Source of the DNA: Pleuronectes platessa
Taxonomy: Eukaryota > Chordata > Actinopteri > Pleuronectiformes > Pleuronectidae
Direction: 5' to 3'
DNA: 64,000 bases
Assembly (NCBI RefSeq): GCF_947347685.1
Contig: NC_070640.1
Location: forward strand, 8,668,659-8,732,658
Positions 1 to 12,400 of this stretch are shown piece by piece (the first letter of the stretch is position 1; every line of letters starts with the position of its first letter). The notes beneath the pieces are model-generated. The model worked only from the letters and a program-made list of their open reading frames with translations, made no database searches and was not told where the DNA came from. The translations under genes were made by a program, and so were the position numbers.

Positions 1-2500
1 GATTAAGTGATACAGATGATTGACCAGGCATCTGTCAGTTTTCTCTCTTGGAGTGTAGACAGATCATCTCTGTGCTTCACCTCGAGATTACAACAGAGTG
101 GTCAGGTTTTTATCTTGGACCAATGAGAGTGCATGTGGTTTCAGGAAGGGGAGGCACCTCCTCTTTTGATTTGATTCCAGGATTCTCTGGTCAATAATGT
201 GTTGCTCTTACCTGCAGAGACGCATCAATCATCTCAAATGCGATAACAAAAGGTCAACATCTGTTCACCTTCACTTATAGGAATGCATTATGATGACAGG
301 AGGGTACACACCCATACAGCAATATTCACTCCATTTAGACATTTAAAGCACATATGAGTTGTGCAGTGGTGATCATCATTTCTGATGTGTAAACCTTATA
401 AATCCAATTCGCACATGCTCACTTTAGTTGACAGACAATATGCATTATGGATTATTTTCAGTTTATTTTTGAATTTTTTCTAATGTGCTGCTGATGTATC
501 AAAAGATGAAGTATTTTGCTATTTGTAAAACCTATATAATACAAATTAAACAAGATTCTCCACATCCCTCATTTTAAAAACAGACAACAGACAGATTTTC
601 TGATATTCCTCCCCTAAAATTACATTTAAACTAAAATTATGACTTTATACTTATAATAAAATGACTTTTCTCTTTTGCAATATTAACTCTTGTAAATTAT
701 TTCTTAATTCTCATATGTTTACGGCTTTTCTTCTTGAAATATTACAAGTTTGTTCACATTGTACATTTTATCGTTTAGTATTATTCTTGAAAGATCATTT
801 GAAAATTCTCTAATGTTTTGTCAGGAAGAAGAAAAACATCTGATACTCTACAGATAATGACATTTTTGGAGTTGACGAGTCTCACCAGACAGAGATCATG
901 TGTAATATGACACAACTTGCAGCCGGATGTTCTGCTAATGCACAGATGATAAACTCCACTGCACAGGCTGAGAGTATATGTTTCCATACACACTCAGGAA
1001 ACATGAACTATACATGAGCGTGTGCTGTTTGAATGTGTTTTTGGCTGCAACATCCTTTCAGTCGATTTTCCACTGTTTCGAATTTTTAAAGACATATTCT
1101 ATCTGAACTTCTCTGCACTTCTGTTCTCTTCCCCCGGCCACCTTTCATCTCTGCTCTATCCGTCTCTTGCACCAATCCTCCTCTTCTTCTGGACGTATGC
1201 AGAAAATGAGTGCAATTTGCAAAGACTGTGAAGTAGCTAATGAATGGAGGGGAGTCTCTAGCTAACAAAGAAATGTCTCGAGCAAAACGAGAAGGTGATG
1301 CTTTGGAGGAGGAGGAGGAGGAGGATGGTTGGGAAAAAAGAGGAGAAAGGTGCGTTGGAGAGGAGAGGAGACGGAGGAGAGGAGAGGAGAGACAGAAATG
1401 AAGGGGGAGGCAGGGGGAGGTCAACAGAAGGAGAGGCAGATGCTCGTGCCTCGGATGCCTGTGTGCGAATAATTATCCTGATGAGATTCACCAGGAGCGG
1501 CACAAAATCTCTGTGTCGCGAGTTACTCCTGACGTCACAGAAAATAAAGCCGGACAAAGGGTGATTAAGTTTTATATAAATATGCACCGTGTGGTATATG
1601 GTGGGCTCAGCGTGCCGCTACCTGGTGTTTCTCCCCCATCCGTGTCTGGTTTCCTCCCTCCTCGTCATACACGGCCTGAGAAAGTGGAGCCACCTCATTT
1701 TAAAGATGCATGAAGCAGCAACTGCAGAGAGTCAGGATGAGACTGTAGAAGAGAAAGAAAGAAGCCTTGGCTCCTTGTAAACCTTCAGTTTCTGTCTGCT
1801 GAGGGGGGGGGGGGGGGGGGGGAGAGAAGAGGAGGGTTTCCTTTTTTTGTTCTGACACTGTGTCCTTCTTGCTGGATTAGATTTAGACGCCAGCTCAGGT
1901 TGTGTCAGTGAACTCATTCTCACACTTGGGTGATATTAGGGCCGCTGGGCTCACCCTTATATCAGTGGACGTCCCTTTTTTGAGATTCGGCAAGGCACAA
2001 TAAGATGGCTGCACATCAAGAACACAGAATCAGCACCGTCTCTTTCTTTGTGCTCTGTTGCAAGAGCTTGATCTCACTCTCTCTACCATCCACTGCATTT
2101 TGCTGTGATTCAAAGGCAACGCAGGTGCTGTGTTGTGCGTGCGCGCAGCCACCTGTCTCCATTAGCTGTCTATTCACACAACACAGACACACACACACAA
2201 AGACAAGGCACACTCACACAATCGCAGCATATTTTTTTCAAAATGCCTGCTCGTGACCCTTGTCGAGAAGAACATTTAACAATCAATAATAATTGATCTA
2301 TAAGTAAAATGGCTGCCGTCAGTCAGATAACATCACTTCCTGCACTTTCCCGTGCCCTTGGATGCTCAGTGGGAGAAGGAGAAGTTCACCTCTGGAGATT
2401 TTCTGTTAACCAAATATGATGGGTTTTTTTTCAGATTCCATGTTTTATTCTGTTTGAATTAAAGTTGCTATGATTTAAGATATCAACAACAACATCTTGT
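1..2500. other. Intergenic, no gene recognised
   Basis: I see no exon with credible splice signals or a recognisable protein here. The stretch is AT-rich at first, then GA-rich around 1300-1450. It holds a run of 20 G at 1803-1822 and a short CA-rich patch near 2180-2220. A palindromic CRE-type octamer (TGACGTCA) lies near 1530, but no transcription unit can be attached to it. Open frames here are low-complexity translations of GA- or CA-rich DNA. Confidence 0.6.
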
Positions 2501-2533
2501 TCCGTGTGTCTCTTTGAAGTGATGCTCAAAGAG

Positions 2534-2998
2534 GATTATCCCTCCCTGCATCTACAAAGGTTCTGTGGTCAGATCCTTAAAGACCCATCACACACACTCT
2601 TCTCTGAATTTGACCAATTACCTTCAGACAGACGTTACAGAGTGTAGACCAACCGCCTCAAGCTCTCATTCATCCCAACGTCTCTGACACTACTCATTAG
2701 GAAACATCTTGATTGGGCCATGTATCTCATTAACCTTTGCACTTTGTCTGACACATTTTACGATCTGGTCTTAGGTTTTAAGGCCAGTTATCGTTTTAGT
2801 GTTTTATCCTTTTGAGTGTTTTTAGGGCAGGTGCAATACTCAACTCACTTTTATTCTGCATCATTATTATGGGCCTTACACCTTATGTCTTTGTTTCTTC
2901 TTGTTTGTTTTAAAATGTACTGTTCTGCAGCAGCTGTAGAGCTTTGGCCCAAGAAAAAAAGTTCCAATGGTGACAATAAAGTATATTTGATTTGATAT
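2534..2998 (+). mobile_element. 3' end of a degraded non-LTR retrotransposon (LINE)
   Basis: In one frame from about 2534 the DNA reads like the C-terminal end of a fish LINE ORF2: a segment close to LPSDRRYR, an in-frame TAG, then NRLKLSFIP. An untranslated tail follows and ends in a cluster resembling AATAAAGTATATTTGATTTG near 2975. The combination of a ...RRYR...NRLKLSF end and an ATTTGATTTGAT-like terminus is typical of L2/Rex-type fish elements. The stop codon and missing upstream ORF show it is dead and 5' truncated. The exact family cannot be assigned by eye. Confidence 0.65.
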
Positions 2999-3992
2999 AG
3001 CTTTGAACAGCTGCCCCTCTGTCTCTCTCTGTTGAAAGGTCAGAGGCACAGCATTACTTGATAAAGGCCACATGTGAAGAACTGTAAACTTACGTCCCCT
3101 CCTTTCCAGGAGGAGGCGCCGAGTGGTTAAGCAGAATACTGGTAACACATCCTCCTACCTTATAGGCCGAGGTCCGGCCTTTTGCCTCTTGGTTGGTTGT
3201 GTTTCTGCCGTGTGTCTTTTGACCACTCTCCTTCCGCCTATACATCTGCAGGTGTGACATTTCATTTTGGAAGGATGCAATAAGGGAACTGTGTCTTTTC
3301 ACAGGAATTTGTTTGAACTGAGATGTCTGCCACGCAAGCATATCCAAGCTGAACACTAAAGTTTGCATGCTAACACTGACGAGTCCTAAATGTAATGTAA
3401 TGTTTCTATATGTCCACCATTCTAGAGTATAACATGATCTGCCAATTATGATCTTTAAGAGCAGTTGTTATTCCTCGATAATATCATGAGCCTTCTAACT
3501 AGGCTCTTATTTTGAAAATGAAACCACAAAATGAGTAGTAGGCTGTGTGGTAACATGTGGCAAATGTGTGGAAGCCTCCACAGTTTATTATAATGTGTTT
3601 TTAAACTTTAGTCTATGTTTATGTGGGTGCTTGATCACTGGTTGATCCTAACACACTTTAACATGCTAATCATAAACCTGTGATGAAAAGGAAACGTGAA
3701 ACATTTATATCTGAAAATGAGTTCATGTGTTGGATTCCCCCTAAACTGTGATCACGATCAAAGTCAAGCATCTGCACTTGGGTTTTGGGACTTGTTCTGA
3801 ATATTAAAATGTCTAACCAGCTTCAAAGAAAAGAAAGAAAAAACAGACTCATGTCAAGTTGTCGACTTTATAATCTGGATAAATCTTTAATCCACATGTG
3901 AGAGAGGATGCCCTGCTCATGTCAGAGCAGGGCCCTGATGATGACGCTCGAGGAAAAGTTAAGGGATTACCAACGTTTTTATGATTCATGCT

Positions 3993-4018
3993 GGGGGGGG
4001 GGGGGGGGGGGGGGGGGG
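3993..4018. repeat. Poly-G tract (26 G)
   Basis: An uninterrupted run of 26 G. Similar runs occur at 1803-1822 (20 G) and 20646-20663 (18 G, inside an adgrg4 intron). Homopolymer length is unreliable in sequencing. Confidence 0.95.
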
Positions 4019-4377
4019 ATAAGAACGTGTGAGCCAATTTGCACAGAAATCAATTTAGCAGGTGGTGAAATGTTCAACTTCAACTGGGGGATCTGCAGAG
4101 TCATTTTTCTAATCTATCCATTATGTTTAACTATTTCCAATATATTTAAATTGTATTTCTTTCAAGTCCATGCATGTGGACCTAAAATTATCATGATCTA
4201 TTCATTTGAAATCCACTTTATGTATTTCAATTGTTTCCTACAATATTGTCTAGTACCTTTTGAATTTTACCGACTGTATAGGTTTGCATCATCATGGTGT
4301 AATAATTGACAAAAGCTCAATGTCTCATAATATTATTATTAATATTAGACAGAAGGACTTGTAGCTTCTTATACTTC

Positions 4378-4556
4378 TCTCTCTCCATCTCTTACACTCT
4401 CTCTCTCTTTCCTTATCTGTCTCTCTCTCTCTCTCTCTGCCTCTCCCTCATCTCTTATTCTCTCAACCTCTTTCTGTCTCTCCCTCTCTTTCCTTATCTT
4501 TCTTTCTCTCTGTCTCTCTCTCTTTCTCTCTCTGTCTCTCCCTCCCTCCCTCTCTG
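4378..4556. repeat. CT-rich microsatellite-like tract
   Basis: Imperfect (CT)n/(CTCTCTCTG)n low-complexity DNA of about 180 bp. The open frame across it is Ser/Leu-rich and is not a gene. Confidence 0.9.
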
Positions 4557-5478
4557 TCGGATGCTGCTTCTGATTTGTAGGTCATGTGTGAGCATCACAA
4601 ATAAACGGAGAGAGTGACTGGGCAAAGGACATTTACCCTCTAGTGGTGAGCCTGGGGAAAGGCCTGTCCAACTCAGTTTGGATGAAAAAAATATGAACGT
4701 CCAATTATCCCTGTTCAGTTGTGCATGGAGGTAGTGACCCAGTTGGAAATCAGTTTCAGATTTTCAAGATTTCATATTTTATTCACCAGAACGCCTCTCA
4801 CAGTTGAGTGGGAATATGCCAGTTCGGCTAAGTTTTCTTTTTTGGATGTCTGAGTGAATAAAATGAGGATACTGAATCAGACGCAGTGGCTCATGTGGCA
4901 TTACTGAGAAATTAAAACTTTTTTTTATGGTAAATGCTTTTAAGAAGTTCACCATCCAACAAATTCAAAATTTTGTAAAAATATATGACCCATGGGTGCA
5001 AGTTGCTTGTGCTATAAATGATTGATCACAGTAATTTAAATTCGACTAGGGGGGAAATGCACCCTGTATTTTTCATTTCAGTATTAATGATATCCATCTA
5101 TATACATGATGCTTTGTAAACAAAAAAAATCAAGGCCAAAAAGGACAATGAATAAAAGCAGCTCCTTTAGAAAAACATCAATTAAACATTCATCTGTAAA
5201 TATGTAATAGGATTCCAAATATTCCATCATAAAAAGAACACTTGTAGAAGAAATAACATGAGGACGATAAATATTTTTTAACCTCCATGATTAAAATAAC
5301 CTCATTTACTGTCAACATGATCCTCGGCTCTGGAACTGCTCACAAGAGGAGCCGGTAGGAACCACAACTAGTGAACACTTTTAAAAAAGATTTTTAAAAC
5401 CTAGCTGTTTGGAAAGGTGGGTGGCTGGTCAAGAGATCAGACCCCAGATTCCTGACAGCTGTGCCGGAACTGTGAGAT

Positions 5479-5509
<31 letters not shown>

Positions 5510-5541
5510 ATGAAAAGAAACAAACAAAGAAAGAAAGAATA
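5479..5541. repeat. GAAA microsatellite
   Basis: A tandem GAAA tract with a few interruptions toward its right end. Confidence 0.9.
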
Positions 5542-6449
5542 CTTGTGAATGTGATTTCTACTGTAAAACACTTTGAGTGATCAATAAGACTTCTTTATTC
5601 TGTTTTATTTCACTATTATTAGTGTTGCATTTTGTCCTACTTTGACCATACCATTAAGCACCTTGTTTACAACTTTATATCAAATGCACTATATCAATAA
5701 ACTGTGATTTAATTCAATGAATTGAATATGTTGCTAAATTATAATTTTATTAACTTTCCTATCACAAACAATACGCATGACACACTGTCTATGTATTACC
5801 AGTTGGAGAAATCCTTGTGAAGCACATAAAATCTAATTGGTTGAAATTCAAGTTTTAATTTCCACTGCTAATTACCATGGATACATCAGTGGTGTCCCTG
5901 ACAGTGCATAGTAGTGTTTTATATTTCACACATAGACACACACACAAGCAACACTATCACACTTCTCACACACATACGCACAATGGCATATGTTTAGAAA
6001 AACTGTCAACCGGCTCAATATTTCACGGTCTTCTCACTTGTCCATATTCCAACACTGAAGCTGTGACGACGTATTTGCGAAGCGCTGATGCCCCTGAGAA
6101 GGAAAAAGAGAAAATATTGAATTGAGCTGTGATGCTGGTAGCGCATGCCACCACTGCTTCATTATTTCCCATTAGAAGATAAACAGGGAAATCTCCCTGA
6201 GCCTGTGAGCCAGTGTGTGGGTGTGAAAAATGGAGAAAGGAGAGGAGAGACAGAGAGAGAAAGATATGTCAAGGGATGGAAAGAAATGGAGAGAGACAAA
6301 GAGAGGGGAGCCAGGGAGGGAATAGGTAGTATTTAAAATGAAGATGACACGTGGGAGAGTTTCCATTGTGCCTCAGCGGGCTCTCTGGGGATGGGAGTGA
6401 CTTAACATTTCACAGCTTCATGTGAGAAGCAGACACACTGAGATATATG

Positions 6450-6452
6450 CAC

Positions 6453-6537
<85 letters not shown>
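6450..6537. repeat. CA microsatellite, about 44 units
   Basis: A near-perfect dinucleotide array with one early CG interruption. A TG array of opposite orientation starts about 170 bp downstream (6706-6740). Confidence 0.97.
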
Positions 6538-6538
<1 letters not shown>

Positions 6539-6705
6539 ATAAGACAGCTTCATTTGGTTCAGAAGAGACGAATCTGAAGGCTTTCGTTTGAGGTGAAGGA
6601 AAGCGAAATAGAGTTCAGTGTTGAGTTTCCCAATGATCAGGGGAACGGTTCTCTGCTGCAAATAATGACACATGGTGGCTGAGGTGTGTGAGTGCGTGTG
6701 CCAGC

Positions 6706-6740
6706 GTGTGTGTGTGTGTGTGTGTGCGTGTGTGTGTGTG
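6706..6740. repeat. TG microsatellite
   Basis: A (TG)n array with one CG interruption. It is complementary in orientation to the CA array at 6450-6537. Confidence 0.95.
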
Positions 6741-7289
6741 AGTTTTAATTTCAACAACTGCATACTCATATCATCATGGGAGCTTTTTCCCATTATATGT
6801 TTTCGGTGTTTATAGTGTGTGTGTGTGCAGCACTACAGATTTAAAATTCATAGAAATCATCCACCCTTTCTGTACCTGTTTGCTTATTTACTAGGAATAT
6901 ACATAAAACATGACAGATGTGTCCTTTCATTTCCTCACATTCCCACGATTCAATTTAAATTCTACTGAAATGGTCACATCCCCACAGATGTCCCACTGCA
7001 AACAGGGATCTGAAACTATATGATGTGTTCTACATTTTACACTGAGGGTAGGTTAAATACTTGTACAGCATTATATGTTCAAAAGGATATCGTTTTTGTA
7101 CTTTTAGTTTTTGATTTAGATTGGGCCTCTTAGTCCCAGTCGAGGGAGGCTGCAGCTTTTCTATGATACAGTGGTGGTAACAGCTCAGGGAAGCCCCGTC
7201 TTATATTCAGTGTGTTTCAAAACCTCCTGTGCACAAAGCCTAGTCAGTTAAGAGGTGATTTCCCTAGTTTGGGGTCAACTCGATAGATG

Positions 7290-7560
7290 ATATAAACAGT
7301 AGCACCACAGAAACAGAGCTGAACATGGTTTATATGATGAATAATTCATGTGCAGTCACTTTTATCACTTATAGCTCTTTGTAGCACTTTATTTTCCTGC
7401 CTTTATCTATGTCCTTGTACTCAAAGCACTTGCTTTTTAATTTCCTTTATGTTTCCCCTTAGTTTTCAGTTAACATACACGATTGTTGTGCACCAAGGCA
7501 AATCACTTGTATGGTGAAAACCAGCTCGTCGATAAAATATGATTCTGATTCTCAACTATC
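7290..7560 (+). mobile_element. LINE-like 3' untranslated end
   Basis: The text has the typical 3' end of a fish non-LTR element: an AT-rich untranslated stretch, then 'tgtgcaccaaggcaaatcac', then an ATAAAATATGATTCTGATTC terminus near 7537-7556. No coding part remains. It is assigned by resemblance of the terminus only. Confidence 0.5.
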
Positions 7561-7589
7561 ACAGAAAACATATGGCTGCAATGCTCAGT

Positions 7590-7640
7590 AAGATAGATAG
7601 ATACTTAATTGATCCAGAGGGAAATTTAGGCAATAGGTTC
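7590..7640. repeat. GATA repeat plus dispersed-repeat terminus
   Basis: A short (GATA) run is followed by 'acttaattgatccagaggg' and an aaattt motif. This combination recurs widely at element ends in fish genomes. Only the end is present. Confidence 0.5.
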
Positions 7641-9445
7641 ACTGAAGTGAGATGAAAGTCTAGCCACCGGATCTACTACAAAACTGTCAATGTAAAGAAG
7701 TATGTGCTCATATAAAATATTTTAAGTATAAGAATATAAGCAATTTAACAAAAGGATCAATATATATCTATATACACGGTGTCCATAGAGAAACATTTAA
7801 TAACCACCCAGGAGCAAAAATAATATCCATACTTGAAGGAAATAAGGATGCACCATTTGTTGTGATGATTATTGACATCGCCTGATATAAAGAAGATACA
7901 ATTATCAGCATTTTTGACATAAGTGCACATGTTCTCAATAATAAATACACAATTTGCACCAGCATATGAATATTACACATCTTTACCATCTATATACACT
8001 TGCTCTGTGTGACTGTGGGTTCAGGCAGCTGTAGGACACCACAGTGACCATAGCACCACCTCCTGTTCTCCAGGGTGGAAGAAGGTCCAGACACTGAAGG
8101 TGAACTTTTAAACTCTATGAAGCTGCCATTTATTTGTTCAAAGTTAAAACTGCTTCGCCTCAAACTCAAGTAGCAGGGTAACGGTTCAGCGTTTTGTTTT
8201 TAGCCTCGAGTAGCTGCTCTGGACACTGTTTTCTGTGCTAGCAACAACATGCTAACGTTAGCTTAGAAATAATGTAGCTGCTAACTAGCAAAGCTTTTTT
8301 AGAGTTTTAACGGTGAAACTTCGGGAAGGACGGTGGTCGTTAGTTTTCTGGCGTGTTTCAATTATCTGTTCACTCTTGTGTGAGTCCTGACGCAGAGGAA
8401 TCAGGTGTTAGCATGTGTTAGCAAGTGTTAATTGATTAGCCTCCATTAGCTGAGTGAATCTTTGGGTTAGCATCAGGTGTGGTGTTCAGTGGCAACCAGG
8501 TCAAAGTGCGACACCAATAAATGCTTGATTTTGCTAATGTCACTTTTCTTTGTTTTAATGGTTTAATCATTTGGCCTTAGATGAAATAATAATACTACTA
8601 AATATGCAAGGTGACATTTTTAAATGTATTTTTTCCTCTCAAACTGTCTCTAATACTAATAATCTTATAACAACTTTACTTATAAGGCATTTTTTAAGCA
8701 AATAATTAGAAATTCATATAATTAGTCCATAAAGCAGAAGTTAATACATTTAAATCACACACAAATTAAAGTTAAGTAAATGTTAGACAGTTTAAATGCA
8801 TTAATAGATTTAATTTTAAGTTCTATGTTGATCAGTTTATTGATGAATCCAGTATTGGTGTCAGCTCATTGGTAAATGTGACTCATTATCATTTTAACAT
8901 GTCTGTGCTCATCTCCTCAGGTTGATGTAGGTCTGTGAGATCCAGTGTTGGCTTTCAGAACTTATATTTTGTATACAAAATGATATTCATAAGCATAAAC
9001 ATACATTTTGGTGCTGTTGAATTGCAGAAAATTAACAAACATAATGTATCATTAACAATCATCTCATGAATCTGACATAACTCATAATCAGCGTAAATTT
9101 GTTTTAAATGCATTAAAACAAATAAAGACTGGAATCATCATTTTAAGGGCTTATGTATGAAAACAGTAAGTATAATGGGGAACCAAATAATTAGCTTGTC
9201 AATGTTTAATTTAAGCTTCCTGAATATTTTTCATTCTACAACATGATACTTGTCCAGTTTTATGTCTGACCTGTTAGGATTGCCAGATAATAATGTCATT
9301 ACTTTTTCCATCCTAATCGTTTGTGTGTTTGTTAGGCCACCTGAAATTTAAGTGACTCTTAAAAATGGGATAGTATTGAACAGTGGATTTTAGTGACACA
9401 ATGAAAAATAAACTACCACCATTATGTTATCATTTATTTTTACAG
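7640..9445. other. Upstream region of adad2, no coding exon
   Basis: No protein-coding exon is recognised. A 3' splice acceptor (ttttacag) at 9445 shows that the adad2 start-codon exon is preceded by a spliced 5' UTR, so its first exon and promoter should lie in this stretch or farther left. Candidate sites around 8030-8110, which ends in a possible GTGAAC donor, and around 8230-8470, which is rich in GCTAAC/GTTAGC motifs, cannot be distinguished from sequence alone. Confidence 0.4.
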
Positions 9446-9459
9446 GTTGCTTGAAGATC

Positions 9460-12400
9460 ATGGAGGACCGAGAAGCATTTAATTATAGGCCAAGAAGAGT
9501 TGCTGCCAGTTTTCAGTCTCAGCCAGACTTTGAGTCTAGCTCCCAGTTTGATCTACCAGTTTACAGCGGTGCTTCTGGGCTGAGGTAACATGAACAATTT
9601 GTCAAATGTCGTTAACAGTATCTCTGTGAAGCAACCAGTTTAACTATAATTGTACATTTGGATAAGAAATGTGTTCCTTGAAACCTCCTGGTCTCAGTCA
9701 TAATCGAAAGAAATTGTTCCGCACATCACAGCGGGGACCTTCTAATCCTTTCTTCAAACATTTCAAATGAACAGTCACTATCCTCTCTCTCCCAATGGTA
9801 CAGACTTAAACATTATCGGTGTCACTTCAGCGAAAAATCATTAGCGATGCACTATAAAGCTCAGGCCAATAAAACCAAGCAGTAGCTGTTCTTTTAACAG
9901 TAGTTGTCTTTTATTGTTTCAATAAAAACTGCTTGTTACTGAGCCTTGTTACTGAGGCTTCAGAGCGAGTGTGTCCACACACAGTGTCAGTTACTGGAAC
10001 TCATTAATGAGTGCACCCACAGTTCCAGGACTGTGGACATCCCAGTGGCTCATTTGGTTGTGACAATCTTCATGTGCGTCTGTACCTTTCAGGTACAGAC
10101 AATGATTAATTGGCTGTTGAGCCTCTGAAGAATGCCATGCTCTTGAGTTTCCACCTAAAAACCCTATGCTTGCTTTCTGCTGGGTACTTTTCACCAGAGG
10201 TTTTTTCCAAATGTGTGGGTAAACTTGACCTATTATTTAATGTTGAGCTACTGTGTTGATGTTGTGATACTTGAGTTCTCAGAAAGATGCACACGCCTCT
10301 GAAGACCATGACCAGGCGGAAGAGGTGTTACTTTCTAAAAGAAGTGACAGACTCAGAAAGGAAAGGGCTTCCGACCCCAAACCTAAAGATAAACCTGGTT
10401 TCTTTAACTTACAGTTGGGAGATGAGGTAAATAAATGGAAAGAGTGAATTTCCACAATGTTATTTGCTGTCTTATATCCAACAAGGGAAGGGGTTATTGT
10501 TAAATGTCCAGGGCCTTTCTCTGTAGATTTTGCATGTGCCCCCCGTGCCTGCGTCTTCTCCGGGTTCTCCATCTTCCTCCTACATTCCAAAGTCATGCAG
10601 GTTAAGTTAATTGGATTGTCTAAATTACCAATAGGTGTGTGAATGGTTGTTTGTCTCTGTATGTCAGCCCTGTGATACTCTGGCAACCTGTCCAGGGTGT
10701 ATCCCCACCTCTCACCATTTGTCAGGAGGCCAGCCCCCTGCCACCCCTTAAAGTATAAGCACTATAGATTATGGATGGATGGATGTTATTGCTTCCCTGA
10801 GACTTTCAACTACAAATTAGATTTAAAAAATGACAATCTGACAGCAGCTGTCACTCTGTCAGCTTGGCACCTCCAGTAGCTGATGTTTGAGGATGAAAAC
10901 CTAATAAACATATAGCTTGTATGTAATTGCGTGTTCTACACAGAAGGTGTCCTTCACTCAAAACCTGTGATGATTTAAAGATAAATGAGATGAAATGACA
11001 TCAAAGTGAAATCTCTCAACATCTGTGATGATTAACGGCAGATTACTGGCACAGTACAGACGTTTATGATGCCATTCCGTTGAAAACCATCTGCAGCCAC
11101 CCACCTTGTCATCTGAGCTGCGAACAACAGAAACACTTTCTCAGTCTCAGATTACACAGCCCATCTTTTCTCAGCTCCCGACAGTATGTTTCAATGGGCT
11201 GTGTCTTCACATGCTTTAAATTAACACTTTTATTTGTTGTGTTTAAGGATGAAGACTCAGATGATAAGCCAACCGTCTTCTCTCTCCCTGGCGTGTCACC
11301 TGGTGAAAGCATAACCCTGGATGAAGAGATCATCCTGAACCAGATCAAGGACTTCGAGATTGAAGACAATAGCACAAAGCCTGAAGGTGCAGTAGATGTC
11401 AGCATTCGATATCTCATTCTAGTCTGGATATGCGAATCGCCATTGCTTCAAACTTCATGAATTTGTATCAATGTTGTACTGTATGTTAAAGAAGTTCAGT
11501 GGAGCCACAAACAGAGCTCTACACTTTGTCCAGAATATTTCTATTTAAGAGTAAGTGATAGTGCTACTGGATTCCTATTGCAGGTTACTTCCAAGTTCAA
11601 CTCTCTGCTGCTACTGAAGCCGATTGAAGAACTGCTCCCTCTTACCTCAAAGCCACAGTCATCACTGTTTTCTGGAATAGTAACTCTTCTCTGTCCTGGT
11701 CACACCGAAGTAGAATTAACTCCCCACTGCTTTTCTTACAGTCTGGCAAAGTGAGTGGCACAAGAAACACATGGCAGCAATAAGTAGTGAGAAGTTTGAC
11801 AGCCTCCTGAAGATGTTTCCTGAATTCCACGACTCCAAGAGCCACATGGCGGCATTTGTTTTGATAAGGGGTAAGCTCAATGTACACCTTTTGTTAATCA
11901 ATAATCACCGTATCTCTGCACTGCAATAGAGAACAAAAAACTAAATCTTTTAGTGTCTAGAAATTCACAAACAGAGCCCGTACCAAGGAGAGGTCATTAT
12001 CGCAGTAGCATATTAAATGGCTAGACATGATCATTTTGCATTCTAGTGCTCATCATGAATCTGTCCAAGTATGAAAAAAAGACATTTCATTGTCAATTGT
12101 GGGATATCTCATGTTACGAGAGCTATTTTCCTTCATATGATGCTGCAGACAGTTCATTTCTCTCTTTTCTTATTCAAGAAACCCTGATTCATTGTGACCT
12201 GTGAGTTATCAGTCAGAGGGCGGTTTGAGTGGAGACGGATGAGGATAGCATATAAATGATATTTCAATCTTGCTTGCTTCTAGGTCTTATGTTCAATCCA
12301 GGCTTGTTTCTGTGCTCAGCTCACCTGAGTTAAATGCCCTTCACACGTGTCCATGTCGCATCTCAAACATGAACTAAAGGGAAAAGGTAATGAAACACTG

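Larger units (their letters stand above)
3000..7290. other. Intergenic, simple repeats only
   Basis: No gene is recognised. The stretch contains a 26-G run (3993-4018), a CT-rich low-complexity tract (about 4378-4556), a GAAA microsatellite (about 5479-5541), a long CA array (6450-6537) and a TG array (6706-6740). The tail around 5640-5712 looks like another retroelement 3' end (a 'gcactatatcaataaac' type ending), too short to assign. Confidence 0.55.

Noticed and set aside
1086..1587. Overlapping Ser/Arg-rich open frames on both strands
   Set aside because: They come from GA/CT-rich low-complexity DNA, with no splice context and no conserved motif.
3100..3200. tRNA-like 'gccgagtggttaa' box A, suggesting a tRNA gene or SINE head
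   Set aside because: The box B match (near 3160-3175) is poor and no cloverleaf folds by eye. Too degenerate to call; at most an old SINE fragment.
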